A stretch of DNA of 19,738 nt from Acidimicrobiaceae bacterium (GCA_002724825.1 PBPU01000055.1:42056-61793), one strand, 5' to 3'. Positions 1 to 8,215 are shown, numbered from the stretch's first letter. Numbers and translations: made by a program. Notes: generated by a model not told the origin, from the letters alone.

Positions 1-123
1 ATTTTGGATCTAATTGCGACGTATTTCTTCCTTCGTCCTTTCGTTAAGTGGCTTAGTCTCTCCAACACACTTAGCAGCAGGCCATGGCTATATGGATTGC
101 CAACACAGGAGGAGGAAATATAA
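1..123 (+). CDS. secD: SecD C-terminal end (partial, 5' truncated by window)
   Basis: This open frame enters from the left edge and ends at TAA 121-123. The 40 visible residues begin ILDLIATYFFLRPFVKWL, the end of a last membrane helix, and finish with a short acidic tail (QEEEI). SecD is the larger membrane subunit of the SecDF complex, which uses the proton gradient to help pull secreted proteins out of the SecYEG channel. The identification rests on the hydrophobic end and on secF following at once: the stop codon overlaps the secF start as TAATG, and the secF ribosome binding site lies inside the last secD codons. Too little is visible to check any catalytic residues. Confidence 0.8.
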   Translation: MLDLIATYFFLRPFVKWLSLSNTLSSRPWLYGLPTQEEEI

Positions 124-1205
124 TGAGTCGCTTTCGCCGGATGTACAGGAATGAAACGGCTGTACCGTTTTCAGCTATCTGGGTTAGAGTTCTCGTTATC
201 TCGACTCTCTTAATTGTTGTATCCATTATTGGACTTTTTGTTCGTAATTTAAATTTAGGACTCGAGTTCGAAGGCGGTGGGGCATGGGAAGTCCCAGTTA
301 CTAATGATCTCCAGTCTGATGAGGTTAGAGATGCGCTTCGGCCTCTGGGTCTAGCTGATGCACGTATTCAGACAGGTGGAGGTGTTCTCCGTGTTCGAAC
401 AGAGTTAACGAAAGCAGTACAAAATCAGATAGATGACGAGCAGCAAGTCGACACTGTGGAAAATATCACTTTGGTTCTTGCGGAACTCGCGAATCCTGAT
501 AATCCTGACCCGAATTCTGTAAGTGTTTCAACTGCGGGACCGTCGTGGGGTGATGAAATCACAGATAAAGCAGTGAAGGCGCTCATAGTGTTTTTCATTA
601 TCATCGCTCTCTACATCACAGTTCGACTTCGTTGGGAAATGGCAGTTGGGGCATTAGTTGCTGTTGCGCATGACATCGTTATCACTGTCGGAATATATGC
701 CCTTTTTCAGCTTGAGGTGACCCCGGCAACAGTTATAGCTTTCCTTACCATTATGGGTTACTCGTTATATGACACCCTCGTTGTATTCGATAAAGTTAGG
801 GACAATGAGCACCGGTTGGTTAACGCGAAATCAAAATATCGAGAGGTAGTTGATCAAGCTCTAAACCAAGTATTGATGAGATCAGTCAACACAAGTATTA
901 CTTCAGTGCTGCCAGTTGTCTCTGTTTTGATCATTGGCTCAGGAGTTATGGGGGCTGTTACGCTGCGAGAGTTTGCTCTTGCGTTGCTTATTGGATTGTT
1001 AATTGGCACATTCTCTTCACTGTTTGTCGCTGCCCCAATCGCTACCTGGTTGCGTGAAAAGTTTGGTAGCGAAGGAGCGGACAAAGGTCGCTCATATCGA
1101 CTGAGTGAAGCAGTTAAGAAAAGAAAATCCGGCGTTTCGGCTAGTGTTTCTCAGCCAGTTAATCCCTCAATTCCTCCGCGACCAAGGAAAAATAAGCGGA
1201 GATAA
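123..1205 (+). CDS. secF: SecF, Sec translocase accessory membrane subunit
   Basis: SecF (360 aa) pairs with SecD in the cytoplasmic membrane to support proton-driven protein export. Visible features: helix 1 at about residues 20-40, followed by the family motif NLGLEFEGGG (44-53, equivalent to GLDFxGG). An extracytoplasmic domain covers about 55-145. A block of five helices (about 150-310) contains AHD (182-184), the TPATVIAFLTIMGYS stretch (200-214) and YDTLVVFDKVRDN (216-228). The C-terminal tail (315-360) is strongly basic. I chose the ATG at 123 because it is preceded by a strong AGGAGGAGG ribosome binding site (about 107-115) and overlaps the secD stop; an in-frame ATG at 84 would add 13 unrelated residues. 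apt follows after 26 nt. Confidence 0.95.
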   Translation: MSRFRRMYRNETAVPFSAIWVRVLVISTLLIVVSIIGLFVRNLNLGLEFEGGGAWEVPVTNDLQSDEVRDALRPLGLADARIQTGGGVLRVRTELTKAVQNQIDDEQQVDTVENITLVLAELANPDNPDPNSVSVSTAGPSWGDEITDKAVKALIVFFIIIALYITVRLRWEMAVGALVAVAHDIVITVGIYALFQLEVTPATVIAFLTIMGYSLYDTLVVFDKVRDNEHRLVNAKSKYREVVDQALNQVLMRSVNTSITSVLPVVSVLIIGSGVMGAVTLREFALALLIGLLIGTFSSLFVAAPIATWLREKFGSEGADKGRSYRLSEAVKKRKSGVSASVSQPVNPSIPPRPRKNKRR

Positions 1206-1231
1206 TCCAGAAGTTTGCCCAAAGGGGAGGT

Positions 1232-1747
1232 ATGGAACTCTCTAAGTACATTGATACGGTCCTAAATTACCCTCAAGACGGTATTGCGTTTAAGGACATT
1301 ACACCTCTACTTCGTAATAAGGATGCATTTCGTTTCGCATTGGATGAATTTGAGAGACACTTTGCTGGTGACGGTATCCAATATGTGGCTGGTATAGAAG
1401 CGCGTGGTTTCCTATTTGCTTCAGCATTGGCTGATAGATTGAAATGCGGATTGATACCGATTCGTAAGTCAGGGAAACTTCCAGGTGATGTCATAACTCA
1501 AGGGTACGACCTTGAATATGGAACAGCTGAGCTTGAAATACGTAAGGACAGTTTGACAGATAATGCGCGAGTTCTGATTATTGACGATGTTTTGGCGACT
1601 GGAGGAACTGCAATTTGTGCAGCAAATCTCCTTGAACATGTTGGGGCAAACATAGCTGGATTCGCATTTCTAGTGTCTCTTGACTTCTTGGGTGGAGAAC
1701 AAAAACTTCCTGACTATAGAACTGTTACCCTTATTAGGTACGAATAG
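1232..1747 (+). CDS. apt: Adenine phosphoribosyltransferase
   Basis: Apt converts adenine and PRPP to AMP and pyrophosphate in the cytosolic purine salvage pathway. The protein (171 aa, normal length) starts MELSKYIDTVLNYPQDGIAF, the usual Apt N-terminus, with FKDITPLL following. It contains GIEARGF (54-60), the YGTAELEI segment (96-103) and the PRPP-binding loop VLIIDDVLATGGTA (114-127). A strong ribosome binding site, AAAGGGGAGG, sits at about 1219-1228. It stands between secF and rel, a common order in actinobacteria and other Gram-positives, and is probably cotranscribed with secDF because only 26 nt separate it from secF. Confidence 0.96.
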   Translation: MELSKYIDTVLNYPQDGIAFKDITPLLRNKDAFRFALDEFERHFAGDGIQYVAGIEARGFLFASALADRLKCGLIPIRKSGKLPGDVITQGYDLEYGTAELEIRKDSLTDNARVLIIDDVLATGGTAICAANLLEHVGANIAGFAFLVSLDFLGGEQKLPDYRTVTLIRYE

Positions 1748-1760
1748 AAGTGTTTGAGGT

Positions 1761-1766
1761 TAGTTT
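1761..1766 (+). promoter_or_regulatory. Putative -10 box for leaderless rel transcript
   Basis: TAGTTT is followed by six bases (taaaag) and then the rel ATG at 1773. This is the actinobacterial TANNNT -10 pattern at the spacing that puts the transcription start on the start codon. No Shine-Dalgarno lies at a useful distance (the nearest, GAGG, is 13-14 nt away). No convincing -35 is visible. Confidence 0.5.
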
Positions 1767-1772
1767 TAAAAG

Positions 1773-4010
1773 ATGAGCATTGTCGTTAGTAAGATTAGTC
1801 TTTGGGACCGGATTGAGACAGGTCAGGCTTCTGAATTGGATCAAGTCCTTGCCGTCTTTGAATCCCATCATCCAGACCAAAAGACTGAACTTATCAGAAA
1901 TGCATATGAGTCAGCGTGTCAAGCTCATGATGGACAGATGCGAAAATCTGGTGATGCATATATTACACACCCTGTTGCAGTCGCTGAGATCATTGCATCT
2001 CTTGGTCTTGACGAAGCTACAATTGCTGCAGCCTTACTCCATGACACGGTAGAAGATACGGGAGCTGGTTTAGAAGATATCGAAAAGAAGTTCGGCGAAG
2101 AAATTGCTTCAATTGTAGATGGAGTTACCAAACTTGAACGTATCAAGTTCGACACAAAGGAAGCGCAACAAGCGGCGTCAATGAGAAAAATGCTTGTTGC
2201 TGTTGCCAAAGATCTACGAGTATTGATTATAAAGCTTGGTGATCGCTTGCATAATATGAGAACGGTTGCATCTCTTCCACAATGGAAACAGCACCGAATA
2301 GCAACTGAAACCCTAGATATTTACGCACCATTAGCTCATCGACTTGGAATGCAAGAGCTGAAAAATGAACTAGAAGATTTAGCCTTCGCTACAACCCACC
2401 CCAAAAGGTATGCGGAGATAGACCAGATGGTTGCGGCCAGAGCCCCAGAGCGAGATATCTACCTCTCACAAGTGCTTTCGGATGTTCAAGCCAGGCTTGA
2501 TGAGTTACATATAGGTGCTGAAGTACGTGGGCGACCGAAACACCTTTGGAGTATTTACGAAAAGATGGTTTTGAAAGGTAGAGAATTCGATGAGATTTAT
2601 GATCTTGTCGGAATACGTGTAATCGTTGACTCCGTAAAGGATTGCTATGGAGCACTAGGTTCAATTCACGCAACGTGGCACCCTGTACAAGGCAGATTCA
2701 AAGATTATATTGCCATGCCGAAATTTAATTTGTACCAATCATTGCATACAACAGTTATTGGCCCTCAGGGAAAACCACTTGAAGTTCAGATCCGAACTAA
2801 GGAAATGCATCAAAGGGCTGAGCACGGAGTAGCGGCCCATTTTAATTACAAAGGTGATCAAGGAAGCGACATGACTTGGTTTGCCAGAATTGTTGATTGG
2901 CAGCAAGAGACAGAAGACCCAAGTGAGTTCATGTCTAACTTAAAGCTTGATTTAGACCATGACGAAGTGTTTGTCTTCACTCCTAACGGAGAGGTAGTAA
3001 CTCTTGAAGCGCAAGCAACTCCTGTCGACTTTGCCTATACAATTCACACAGAAGTAGGGCATTCCTGTCGTGGGGCTCGCGTTAATAACCGACTGGTCCC
3101 TCTAGATACAGTTCTCGAATCTGGCGACACAGTTGAGATTCTTACAAGCAAAGCGGAAGGTGCAGGTCCATCACAGGACTGGATAAGATTCGTTAAATCC
3201 CACAGGGCTGCAGCAAAAATCAAACAGTGGTTCTCAAGAGAGCGCCGCGAAGATGCTATTGACAATGGTCGTGAGGCGCTTGTCAAAGCTCTTCGAAAAG
3301 AAGGGCTGCCCGCAAATAAGCTCCTAAATAGTGCGTCAGTCAATGAGATTAGCGAACTTTTGAATTACCAAGATGTCGATTCACTATTCGCAGCAATTGG
3401 TGAACAACATGTCAGCGCGAAAAGTATTGTCGGCAGGTTGCTCAACCATTTTGAAGAGTCTGATGAAACTGAAGATTTAGCCGCAGCCTTACCCACACAT
3501 AGAGAAAGGCAAGTTGGAAGAGCGAGACGTCGTAAAGATAACAAAGTAGGGGTAATCGTGGAAGGGGTAGACGACATAATGGTTCGGTTGGCAAAGTGCT
3601 GCACTCCGGTTCCTCCAGATGAGATAATGGGTTTTGTAACCCGAGGTCGAGGTGTCTCTATCCACCGAAGTGATTGCGCTAACGCAGTTTCATTATCTGT
3701 TGGCCATGCCAATCGATTAATAGACGTTGAATGGGATGATGACAGTGATGGGACATTCGTTGCTTCAATAGAAGTTAAGGCTTTTGATCGAACAAGGCTG
3801 CTAGGTGATGTTTCTAACGTCCTTTCAGAAGCTAGGGTAAATATTCTCCGATGTACGACTCGAACTGGAGCTGATCGTATTAGCGTCATGAATTTTGAAT
3901 TTGAAATAGGAGATAGTCGTCACCTCGACTGGCTTTTAAATCTCATTCGCCAGATTGATGGAGTTTATGATGCATATAGGATCATGTCTGGCCACCATGG
4001 CCAAATGTAA
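1773..4010 (+). CDS. rel: Bifunctional (p)ppGpp synthetase/hydrolase (Rel)
   Basis: This long RSH enzyme makes and degrades (p)ppGpp, the stringent-response alarmone, in response to ribosome-bound uncharged tRNA. At 745 aa it has the normal length. The hydrolase HD domain (about 40-200) has H66, the HDxxED motif (HDTVED, 90-95) and GDRLHNM (156-162). The synthetase domain (about 240-360) has RFKDYIAMPKFNLYQSLHT (308-326); the RxKD motif is the type found in bifunctional enzymes rather than RelA-only ones. TGS follows at about 395-458, then the zinc-finger/RIS region with CC 609-610, H631 and C635, and a C-terminal ACT domain at about 663-738. All active-site motifs are intact, so I infer both activities. 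The start ATG is SD-less and fits leaderless expression. A DivIVA-repeat gene follows. Confidence 0.95.
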   Translation: MSIVVSKISLWDRIETGQASELDQVLAVFESHHPDQKTELIRNAYESACQAHDGQMRKSGDAYITHPVAVAEIIASLGLDEATIAAALLHDTVEDTGAGLEDIEKKFGEEIASIVDGVTKLERIKFDTKEAQQAASMRKMLVAVAKDLRVLIIKLGDRLHNMRTVASLPQWKQHRIATETLDIYAPLAHRLGMQELKNELEDLAFATTHPKRYAEIDQMVAARAPERDIYLSQVLSDVQARLDELHIGAEVRGRPKHLWSIYEKMVLKGREFDEIYDLVGIRVIVDSVKDCYGALGSIHATWHPVQGRFKDYIAMPKFNLYQSLHTTVIGPQGKPLEVQIRTKEMHQRAEHGVAAHFNYKGDQGSDMTWFARIVDWQQETEDPSEFMSNLKLDLDHDEVFVFTPNGEVVTLEAQATPVDFAYTIHTEVGHSCRGARVNNRLVPLDTVLESGDTVEILTSKAEGAGPSQDWIRFVKSHRAAAKIKQWFSRERREDAIDNGREALVKALRKEGLPANKLLNSASVNEISELLNYQDVDSLFAAIGEQHVSAKSIVGRLLNHFEESDETEDLAAALPTHRERQVGRARRRKDNKVGVIVEGVDDIMVRLAKCCTPVPPDEIMGFVTRGRGVSIHRSDCANAVSLSVGHANRLIDVEWDDDSDGTFVASIEVKAFDRTRLLGDVSNVLSEARVNILRCTTRTGADRISVMNFEFEIGDSRHLDWLLNLIRQIDGVYDAYRIMSGHHGQM

Positions 4011-4080
4011 GAGCGTATAGTCGATAGTTAGGGAAAATAGGTTGGAAGTAGATTCGACCTTATCTTTGAAGGACTTACAG

Positions 4081-4731
4081 ATGGAATCAGGTAAAGCTCG
4101 AGGAGAGAAGTTCAATAAGATCGATTCTGGTGGATACAGAATCTCTGAGGTTGACAGATTTCTGAAAAAAGTAGCTGTGAATATTTATAAAGGAGCGAGG
4201 GACTTACTTTCAGATGAGTTAGAAGCTGTCCGTTTCGCAATAACGAAGCGAACTGGGTACAGCCCCAAAGAAGTCGATGAGCACCTTGATTTTTTAGAGC
4301 GTACCTACGGAAAGGTAGGTATCTCAAAACCAGGCACAAAATCTTCGGGCCGGTCGTCGTTTTCTAGAGAGGGAAGTGAAGCTAAGAAAAGCCAGAACAC
4401 TATTTCGGTTATAGAGAGCAAGAAATTAAGAAAGTTAACTCCGCCAATAGTAGACGGTGTTGGATATGTCAGAGATGAAGTTGATCAGTTCCTTTCTACG
4501 GTTGCCGATTCGTTAGAGCGATTTGAAAGTGTCCAGGGCAAAAACCTAGACGAATTAAGAGCCGATCAGTACAAGGCTAAATCAGGTGAGAAGCCGCTAT
4601 TGGCTGGAGATCAAGTTAGGTATGCGCTCTTTGCCGTCTCCGAAAATGGGGGATACGACATGATTGGTGTTGATGCAGCAGTAAACCGCCTCGCAGAAGC
4701 ACTCGATTATCACTGGAGTAGGACGTCCTAA
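4081..4731 (+). CDS. DivIVA-domain repeat protein
   Basis: This 216-residue soluble protein is built from short motifs of the DivIVA/DivI1A repeat family (G-Y-x3-E-V-D-x-F-L). Two alternating motif types occur twice. Type A: GGYRISEVDRFLKKVA (about residues 17-32) and VGYVRDEVDQFLSTVA (127-142). Type B: VRFAITKRTGYSPKEVDEHL (50-69) and VRYALFAVSENGGYDMIGVD (179-198). A charged, serine-rich linker (about 82-115) separates the halves. No membrane segment is visible. DivIVA family proteins recognise curved membrane and organise polar growth or division in actinobacteria; the exact role of this repeat form is unknown to me. I prefer ATG 4081, which has a GAAGGA ribosome binding site 7 nt upstream. 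A TTG at 4042 with AGGGA upstream would add 13 residues and remains possible. It follows rel by 70 nt. Confidence 0.72.
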   Translation: MESGKARGEKFNKIDSGGYRISEVDRFLKKVAVNIYKGARDLLSDELEAVRFAITKRTGYSPKEVDEHLDFLERTYGKVGISKPGTKSSGRSSFSREGSEAKKSQNTISVIESKKLRKLTPPIVDGVGYVRDEVDQFLSTVADSLERFESVQGKNLDELRADQYKAKSGEKPLLAGDQVRYALFAVSENGGYDMIGVDAAVNRLAEALDYHWSRTS

Positions 4732-4800
4732 TAAGGAAGAAAGATTCGGCTACAGGACAGTCGTTTATCTAATATCACATTCGGTCCTAGATCGCTCCTG

Positions 4801-4806
4801 TATTCT
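4801..4806 (+). promoter_or_regulatory. Putative -10 box for leaderless hisS transcript
   Basis: TATTCT is followed by six pyrimidines (tttccc) and the hisS ATG at 4813. There is no Shine-Dalgarno. A 7-bp inverted repeat (tacagga 4751-4757, tcctgta 4796-4802) reaches into this box; its right arm overlaps the first two bases. It could be an operator or chance. Confidence 0.45.
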
Positions 4807-4812
4807 TTTCCC

Positions 4813-6096
4813 ATGAGCAAATCTCGTTATCAAGCCCCACGAGGGACTAGAGACATACTTCCTGAGGAAGCTGGAAGATGGCGATGGGCCCTAGACTCTT
4901 TTGCCGAACTAGCTGAGCGTTTTGGTTACGGTCAAGTGATTTCTCCGATGTTTGAAGATCTGGGTGTCTTTCTCCGACTTGGCGAAAATACTGATGTCGT
5001 GACTAAAGAGATGTTCACTTTTCAGGATAAAGACCCCAAGACGCCCCAAGACTTAGCTCTTCGTCCTGAGTTAACAGCAAGTATTTGCAGGGCATTTGCC
5101 CAACATCGTCCAATAACCCCATGGAAAGTATGGTATGCGGGGCCACAATTTCGATACGAAAAACCTCAAGCGGGACGCTTTAGGCAATTTGTTCAAGTAG
5201 GAGCTGAAATTATAGGGGAGAATGACCCTGCAGCTGATGCAGAAATAATCTCGTTGGCTTGGAGGTTTTATGAATCCCTTGGGCTTAAACACATTACTCT
5301 CCAAATGAATTCACTTGGGGATGCAGAGACTAGAGGGGTGTACAATCAAGAGCTCCACTCTTACCTTTCATCAAAAGCAGAAAGCCTTAGTGCAAATTCA
5401 AGAGACACTCTGGAAAAGAACCCTCTTCGAGTTTTAGACTCCAAGAGAGAGGAAGATCTTGAAATAATTAGGGCTGCGCCGACAATACAAGAATTCCTTA
5501 CGACAGAAGATGCAAATCATTTCGAATTAGTTTGTGAAGAGCTTAATTCCGTTGGTATACCTTTCGTCCTATCACCGCGATTGGTTCGCGGTCTCGACTA
5601 TTACACTCGAACAACGTTCGAATTCACTGCAGATAAGCTACAGACGGCTCAAAATGCGGTCGGCGGCGGTGGCCGCTATGACGGCCTTATTGAAGAGCTA
5701 GGTGGCCCTCCCACGCAAGGAATTGGCTTTGCGCTCGGGATCGACCGTATCTTGCTTGCATGCGAAGCTGAAGAACTAGATCTAGGGCCAATCAAACCCC
5801 TCGATGCATTTGTTGTTGATTTAACAGGTGGATCTCAAGCCACCCAAATTACTGATGAACTTCGAGCTAATGGGCTCGGTGTAGATCGAAGCTTCGGGAA
5901 TCGTTCGATTAAAGCGCAGATGAAAGTCGCTGATAGGTCTGAAGCATTGTTTGCAATTATCGTTGGAGATGATGAACTCGAGAAAAATGAAGTTACCCTT
6001 CGAGACTTACGTGGAGATGGCTCTCAAGAACGAATACCAAGAACTAGTTTGGTAGCCGCTCTAATTGCCAGTATCGAAGGAAGGTATTCTGAATGA
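4813..6096 (+). CDS. hisS: Histidyl-tRNA synthetase
   Basis: HisRS charges tRNA-His with histidine using ATP. It is a class II enzyme (427 aa, normal length). The N-terminus YQAPRGTRDILPEEAGRW is typical. Motif 2 is FRYEKPQAGRFRQF (113-126). The histidine-specific motifs are RGLDYYTRTTFEF (259-271) and GGGGRYDGLIEELGG (284-298). Motif 3 is GIGFALGIDRI (303-313). The C-terminal anticodon-binding domain covers about 328-420. It appears to open a transcription unit, with a TANNNT box 6 nt upstream and no ribosome binding site, and it ends in an ATGA overlap with aspS. The hisS-aspS pairing is common in bacteria. Confidence 0.97.
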   Translation: MSKSRYQAPRGTRDILPEEAGRWRWALDSFAELAERFGYGQVISPMFEDLGVFLRLGENTDVVTKEMFTFQDKDPKTPQDLALRPELTASICRAFAQHRPITPWKVWYAGPQFRYEKPQAGRFRQFVQVGAEIIGENDPAADAEIISLAWRFYESLGLKHITLQMNSLGDAETRGVYNQELHSYLSSKAESLSANSRDTLEKNPLRVLDSKREEDLEIIRAAPTIQEFLTTEDANHFELVCEELNSVGIPFVLSPRLVRGLDYYTRTTFEFTADKLQTAQNAVGGGGRYDGLIEELGGPPTQGIGFALGIDRILLACEAEELDLGPIKPLDAFVVDLTGGSQATQITDELRANGLGVDRSFGNRSIKAQMKVADRSEALFAIIVGDDELEKNEVTLRDLRGDGSQERIPRTSLVAALIASIEGRYSE

Positions 6097-7832
6097 CAAT
6101 GCGAACTCATTACTGCGGCGAGCTTCGTTCGACTGACGTAGATTCCCAAGTAACGGTCTGCGGATGGGTGGACACGCGCCGAGTGCATAGTGAGCATCTT
6201 GCTTTCATCGATTTACGCGATCATACCGGAGTCGTTCAATGTGTCGTGGATGAGAAACTAGACCTTCGATCTGAGTATGTCGTCAGCATTACTGGAACCG
6301 TAAGAACCAGATTTGAAGGTAAAAGTAACGAAAAACTTGCAACAGGAGAAATTGAAATCGGAGATTGCGAAGTTGAGGTACTCTCCATTGCAGAACCACC
6401 CCCATTTCCGATGCATGAGCGGACTGAAGTTGATGAGAACATTCGACTTCGCCATCGCTATGTAGATCTTCGGAAGCCTCGGATGCAAAAGAACCTTCGT
6501 ATTCGCGCTAAGGTCAACAGTGCTATCCGCTCAGCAATGGAGAAGCAAGGGTTTGTTGAAGTGGAAACTCCTATGCTTATTGCATCGACCCCTGAAGGGG
6601 CAAGAGATTTTGTGGTCCCTTCCCGACTGCATCCAACAAATTTTTATGCTCTACCACAAAGCCCTCAGATTTTTAAGCAACTATGCATGGTTGGGGGTAT
6701 TGACCGCTACTACCAAATAGCAAGATGTTTACGAGATGAAGACCTAAGAGCGGATAGGCAATTCGAATTTATGCAACTCGATATGGAAGCAAGCTTTGCC
6801 ACTCAGGAAGACATTATCAATTTCGTCTCTGAAGCTGTTAAAGATTCAACTGAAGCAATTACAGGATCCCGACCTGACGACATACCTCATATGACATGGA
6901 ATGATGCAATGGAGCGATACGGCTCTGATAAGCCAGACATCCGATTCGGTATGGAACTGATCGACCTAACTGACATCTTTACTGGTACAGAAGCAAACGT
7001 GTTTAAAGTTGATTGCGTTAAGGGGATTCTTTACAAAGGTGGGTCTGACCATTTGGCCCGAAATGCGATCGACGCATTGACTGAGAAATGTCAAAGCTGG
7101 GGTGCTAAAGGTCTTGCTTGGTTCAGAGTCGGTGATCAGGGAAGCCTTGAAGGTGCCTTGACCAAATTTATGTCTGATGAAGAAATTCAAGGTATTTGCG
7201 CTGCCCTTTCTGCAGGTCCTGGAGATATGGTTCTCATCATTGCGGATAAGAGGAGAACAGTTAACCATGTCCTTGGTCTTCTGCGTCTGGAGATAGGGCG
7301 GCCACCAGTTAATTCAGGTGAATTAAAATACTTGTGGATTACGGAATTCCCTCTCTTTGAATCGATCGGTGATCACGGACGCCCGATACCAGCTCATCAT
7401 CCATTTACCATGCCACATACTGCAGATATGGAAGCGCTTGAGTCAGCTCAAGGGGAAGAATATCTGGACATAAGATCTCAGGCATATGACCTTGTACTAA
7501 ATGGATGGGAATTAGGGTCAGGGAGTGTGAGGATCCATACCCCTGAAATCCAATCGAAGATTTTTGAGATATTGGGGATCACAGCAGAAGAGTCCAAAGA
7601 AAAATTTGGATTTTTGCTTGATGCATTTCGATATGGAGCCCCACCGCATGCAGGATTCGCTTTCGGGATTGACCGCTTAGCTGCAATTCTCTCTGGTGAA
7701 GAGAATATTCGAGAAGTAATTGCCTTTCCAAAAACGCAATCTGGTGCTGACCCCCTCACGAACGCACCAACTCAACTTGAAAATAACCACCTAGAAGAGC
7801 TCGGGCTCCGCCTCATACCTCCAAGTACCTAA
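6093..7832 (+). CDS. aspS: Aspartyl-tRNA synthetase, bacterial type
   Basis: AspRS attaches aspartate to tRNA-Asp (class II, 579 aa, close to the usual 590). The OB-fold anticodon domain is at about 1-105 (CGWVDTRR, FIDLRDHTGVVQ). The catalytic core has RHRYVDLR (120-127), motif 2 CLRDEDLRADRQFEFMQLDME (212-232), a bacterial GAD insert (about 285-415) and motif 3 GFAFGIDRL near the C-terminus. The ATG at 6093 overlaps the hisS stop as ATGA and has GGAAGG 8 nt upstream, so translational coupling is likely; a second Met two codons on is an alternative. His32 sits where non-discriminating AspRS enzymes carry histidine, in a loop one residue longer than usual (VHSEHLAF), so the enzyme may also charge tRNA-Asn. 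That last point is inference. Confidence 0.96.
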   Translation: MTMRTHYCGELRSTDVDSQVTVCGWVDTRRVHSEHLAFIDLRDHTGVVQCVVDEKLDLRSEYVVSITGTVRTRFEGKSNEKLATGEIEIGDCEVEVLSIAEPPPFPMHERTEVDENIRLRHRYVDLRKPRMQKNLRIRAKVNSAIRSAMEKQGFVEVETPMLIASTPEGARDFVVPSRLHPTNFYALPQSPQIFKQLCMVGGIDRYYQIARCLRDEDLRADRQFEFMQLDMEASFATQEDIINFVSEAVKDSTEAITGSRPDDIPHMTWNDAMERYGSDKPDIRFGMELIDLTDIFTGTEANVFKVDCVKGILYKGGSDHLARNAIDALTEKCQSWGAKGLAWFRVGDQGSLEGALTKFMSDEEIQGICAALSAGPGDMVLIIADKRRTVNHVLGLLRLEIGRPPVNSGELKYLWITEFPLFESIGDHGRPIPAHHPFTMPHTADMEALESAQGEEYLDIRSQAYDLVLNGWELGSGSVRIHTPEIQSKIFEILGITAEESKEKFGFLLDAFRYGAPPHAGFAFGIDRLAAILSGEENIREVIAFPKTQSGADPLTNAPTQLENNHLEELGLRLIPPST

Positions 7833-7843
7833 TCGTTGAAATC

Positions 7844-7862
7844 TAGTAAGTGCGATTTACTA
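7844..7862. terminator. Weak bidirectional hairpin between convergent aspS and sepF-like genes
   Basis: TAGTAA (7844-7849) pairs perfectly with TTACTA (7857-7862); the stem can extend by one G-T pair. It overlaps the sepF-like stop codon and lies 12 nt after the aspS stop. The stem is A+T-rich and no run of T follows on either strand. A terminator role is therefore only suggested by the convergent position. Confidence 0.25.
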
Positions 7863-8117
7863 TTCCTCAGATGTGGAAGTGGCAAATCCGGCCATTCCTG
7901 CTGGAGTCAGAAGGTATATGTTTTCAGCAACTTTCTCAAAACTACCATCTGTTCCGTATGCCAAGCCTGAAAAGAAATCAACAATTCTTCGTCCAGTGTC
8001 TTTTTCATCTGGATTGAGGTGGATGATTGTAGCCTTGCCAGATTTATAACTGGATGCAGGCCCCATTACGTCTTCAAAACTCGAAACCTCATGTCGACTG
8101 GGTTCGCTTGAACTCAT
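7860..8117 (-). CDS. Short SepF-like (DUF552) cell-division protein
   Basis: This 85-residue protein is the only minus-strand gene in the window. It matches the SepF core: GKATIIHLNPDEKDTGRRIVDF covers about 27-48, followed by FSGLAYGTDGSFEKVAENIYLLTP (49-72). The typical features are the strand leading to hydrophobic 'IHL', the RRIVDFxSG turn and the KVxxxxxLLTP ending. SepF bridges FtsZ to the membrane at the division site. Full SepF proteins have an N-terminal amphipathic membrane helix and a linker, both absent here; the 26 residues before the core are polar. It sits outside a division gene cluster, so it looks like an orphan SepF-like paralog that may act by pairing with the main SepF. 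The start is supported by TAGAAT placed 6 nt upstream with no ribosome binding site. Confidence 0.75.
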   Translation of the reverse strand: MSSSEPSRHEVSSFEDVMGPASSYKSGKATIIHLNPDEKDTGRRIVDFFSGLAYGTDGSFEKVAENIYLLTPAGMAGFATSTSEE

Positions 8118-8123
8118 GTCAAG

Positions 8124-8129
8124 ATTCTA
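8124..8129 (-). promoter_or_regulatory. Putative -10 box for leaderless sepF-like transcript
   Basis: On the minus strand this reads TAGAAT, then cttgac, then the ATG whose first base is 8117. The box-to-start arrangement is the same as at alaS (TAGAAT plus six bases). The 105-bp region 8118-8222 between the divergent sepF-like and rarA genes holds both promoters and nothing else that I recognise. Confidence 0.5.
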
Positions 8130-8209
8130 GTCCTAAAGTCTTCTTCATCCGCAAATGATTATCAGATAGATCAAATCTTCGTTTCTCCACACATAAGAAG
8201 AATTTCAAG

Positions 8210-8215
8210 TAGTTT
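8210..8215 (+). promoter_or_regulatory. Putative -10 box for leaderless rarA transcript
   Basis: TAGTTT is followed by seven bases (ctaggct) and the rarA GTG at 8223. No Shine-Dalgarno precedes the GTG, so a leaderless mRNA is the simplest reading. Confidence 0.45.

Noticed and set aside
84..122. N-terminal extension of SecF from ATG 84
   Set aside because: It lies within the secD C-terminal codons in another frame, has no ribosome binding site and adds non-family residues; ATG 123 has a strong AGGAGG site.
3365..3889. 174-codon open frame on the minus strand inside rel
   Set aside because: It is fully antisense to the zinc-finger/ACT coding region of rel, has no recognisable family motif and reads as a shadow frame.
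4732..4812. T-box riboswitch or attenuator before hisS
   Set aside because: The gap is only 81 bp, has no T-box core motif or terminator, and the -10 box position suggests no leader RNA at all.
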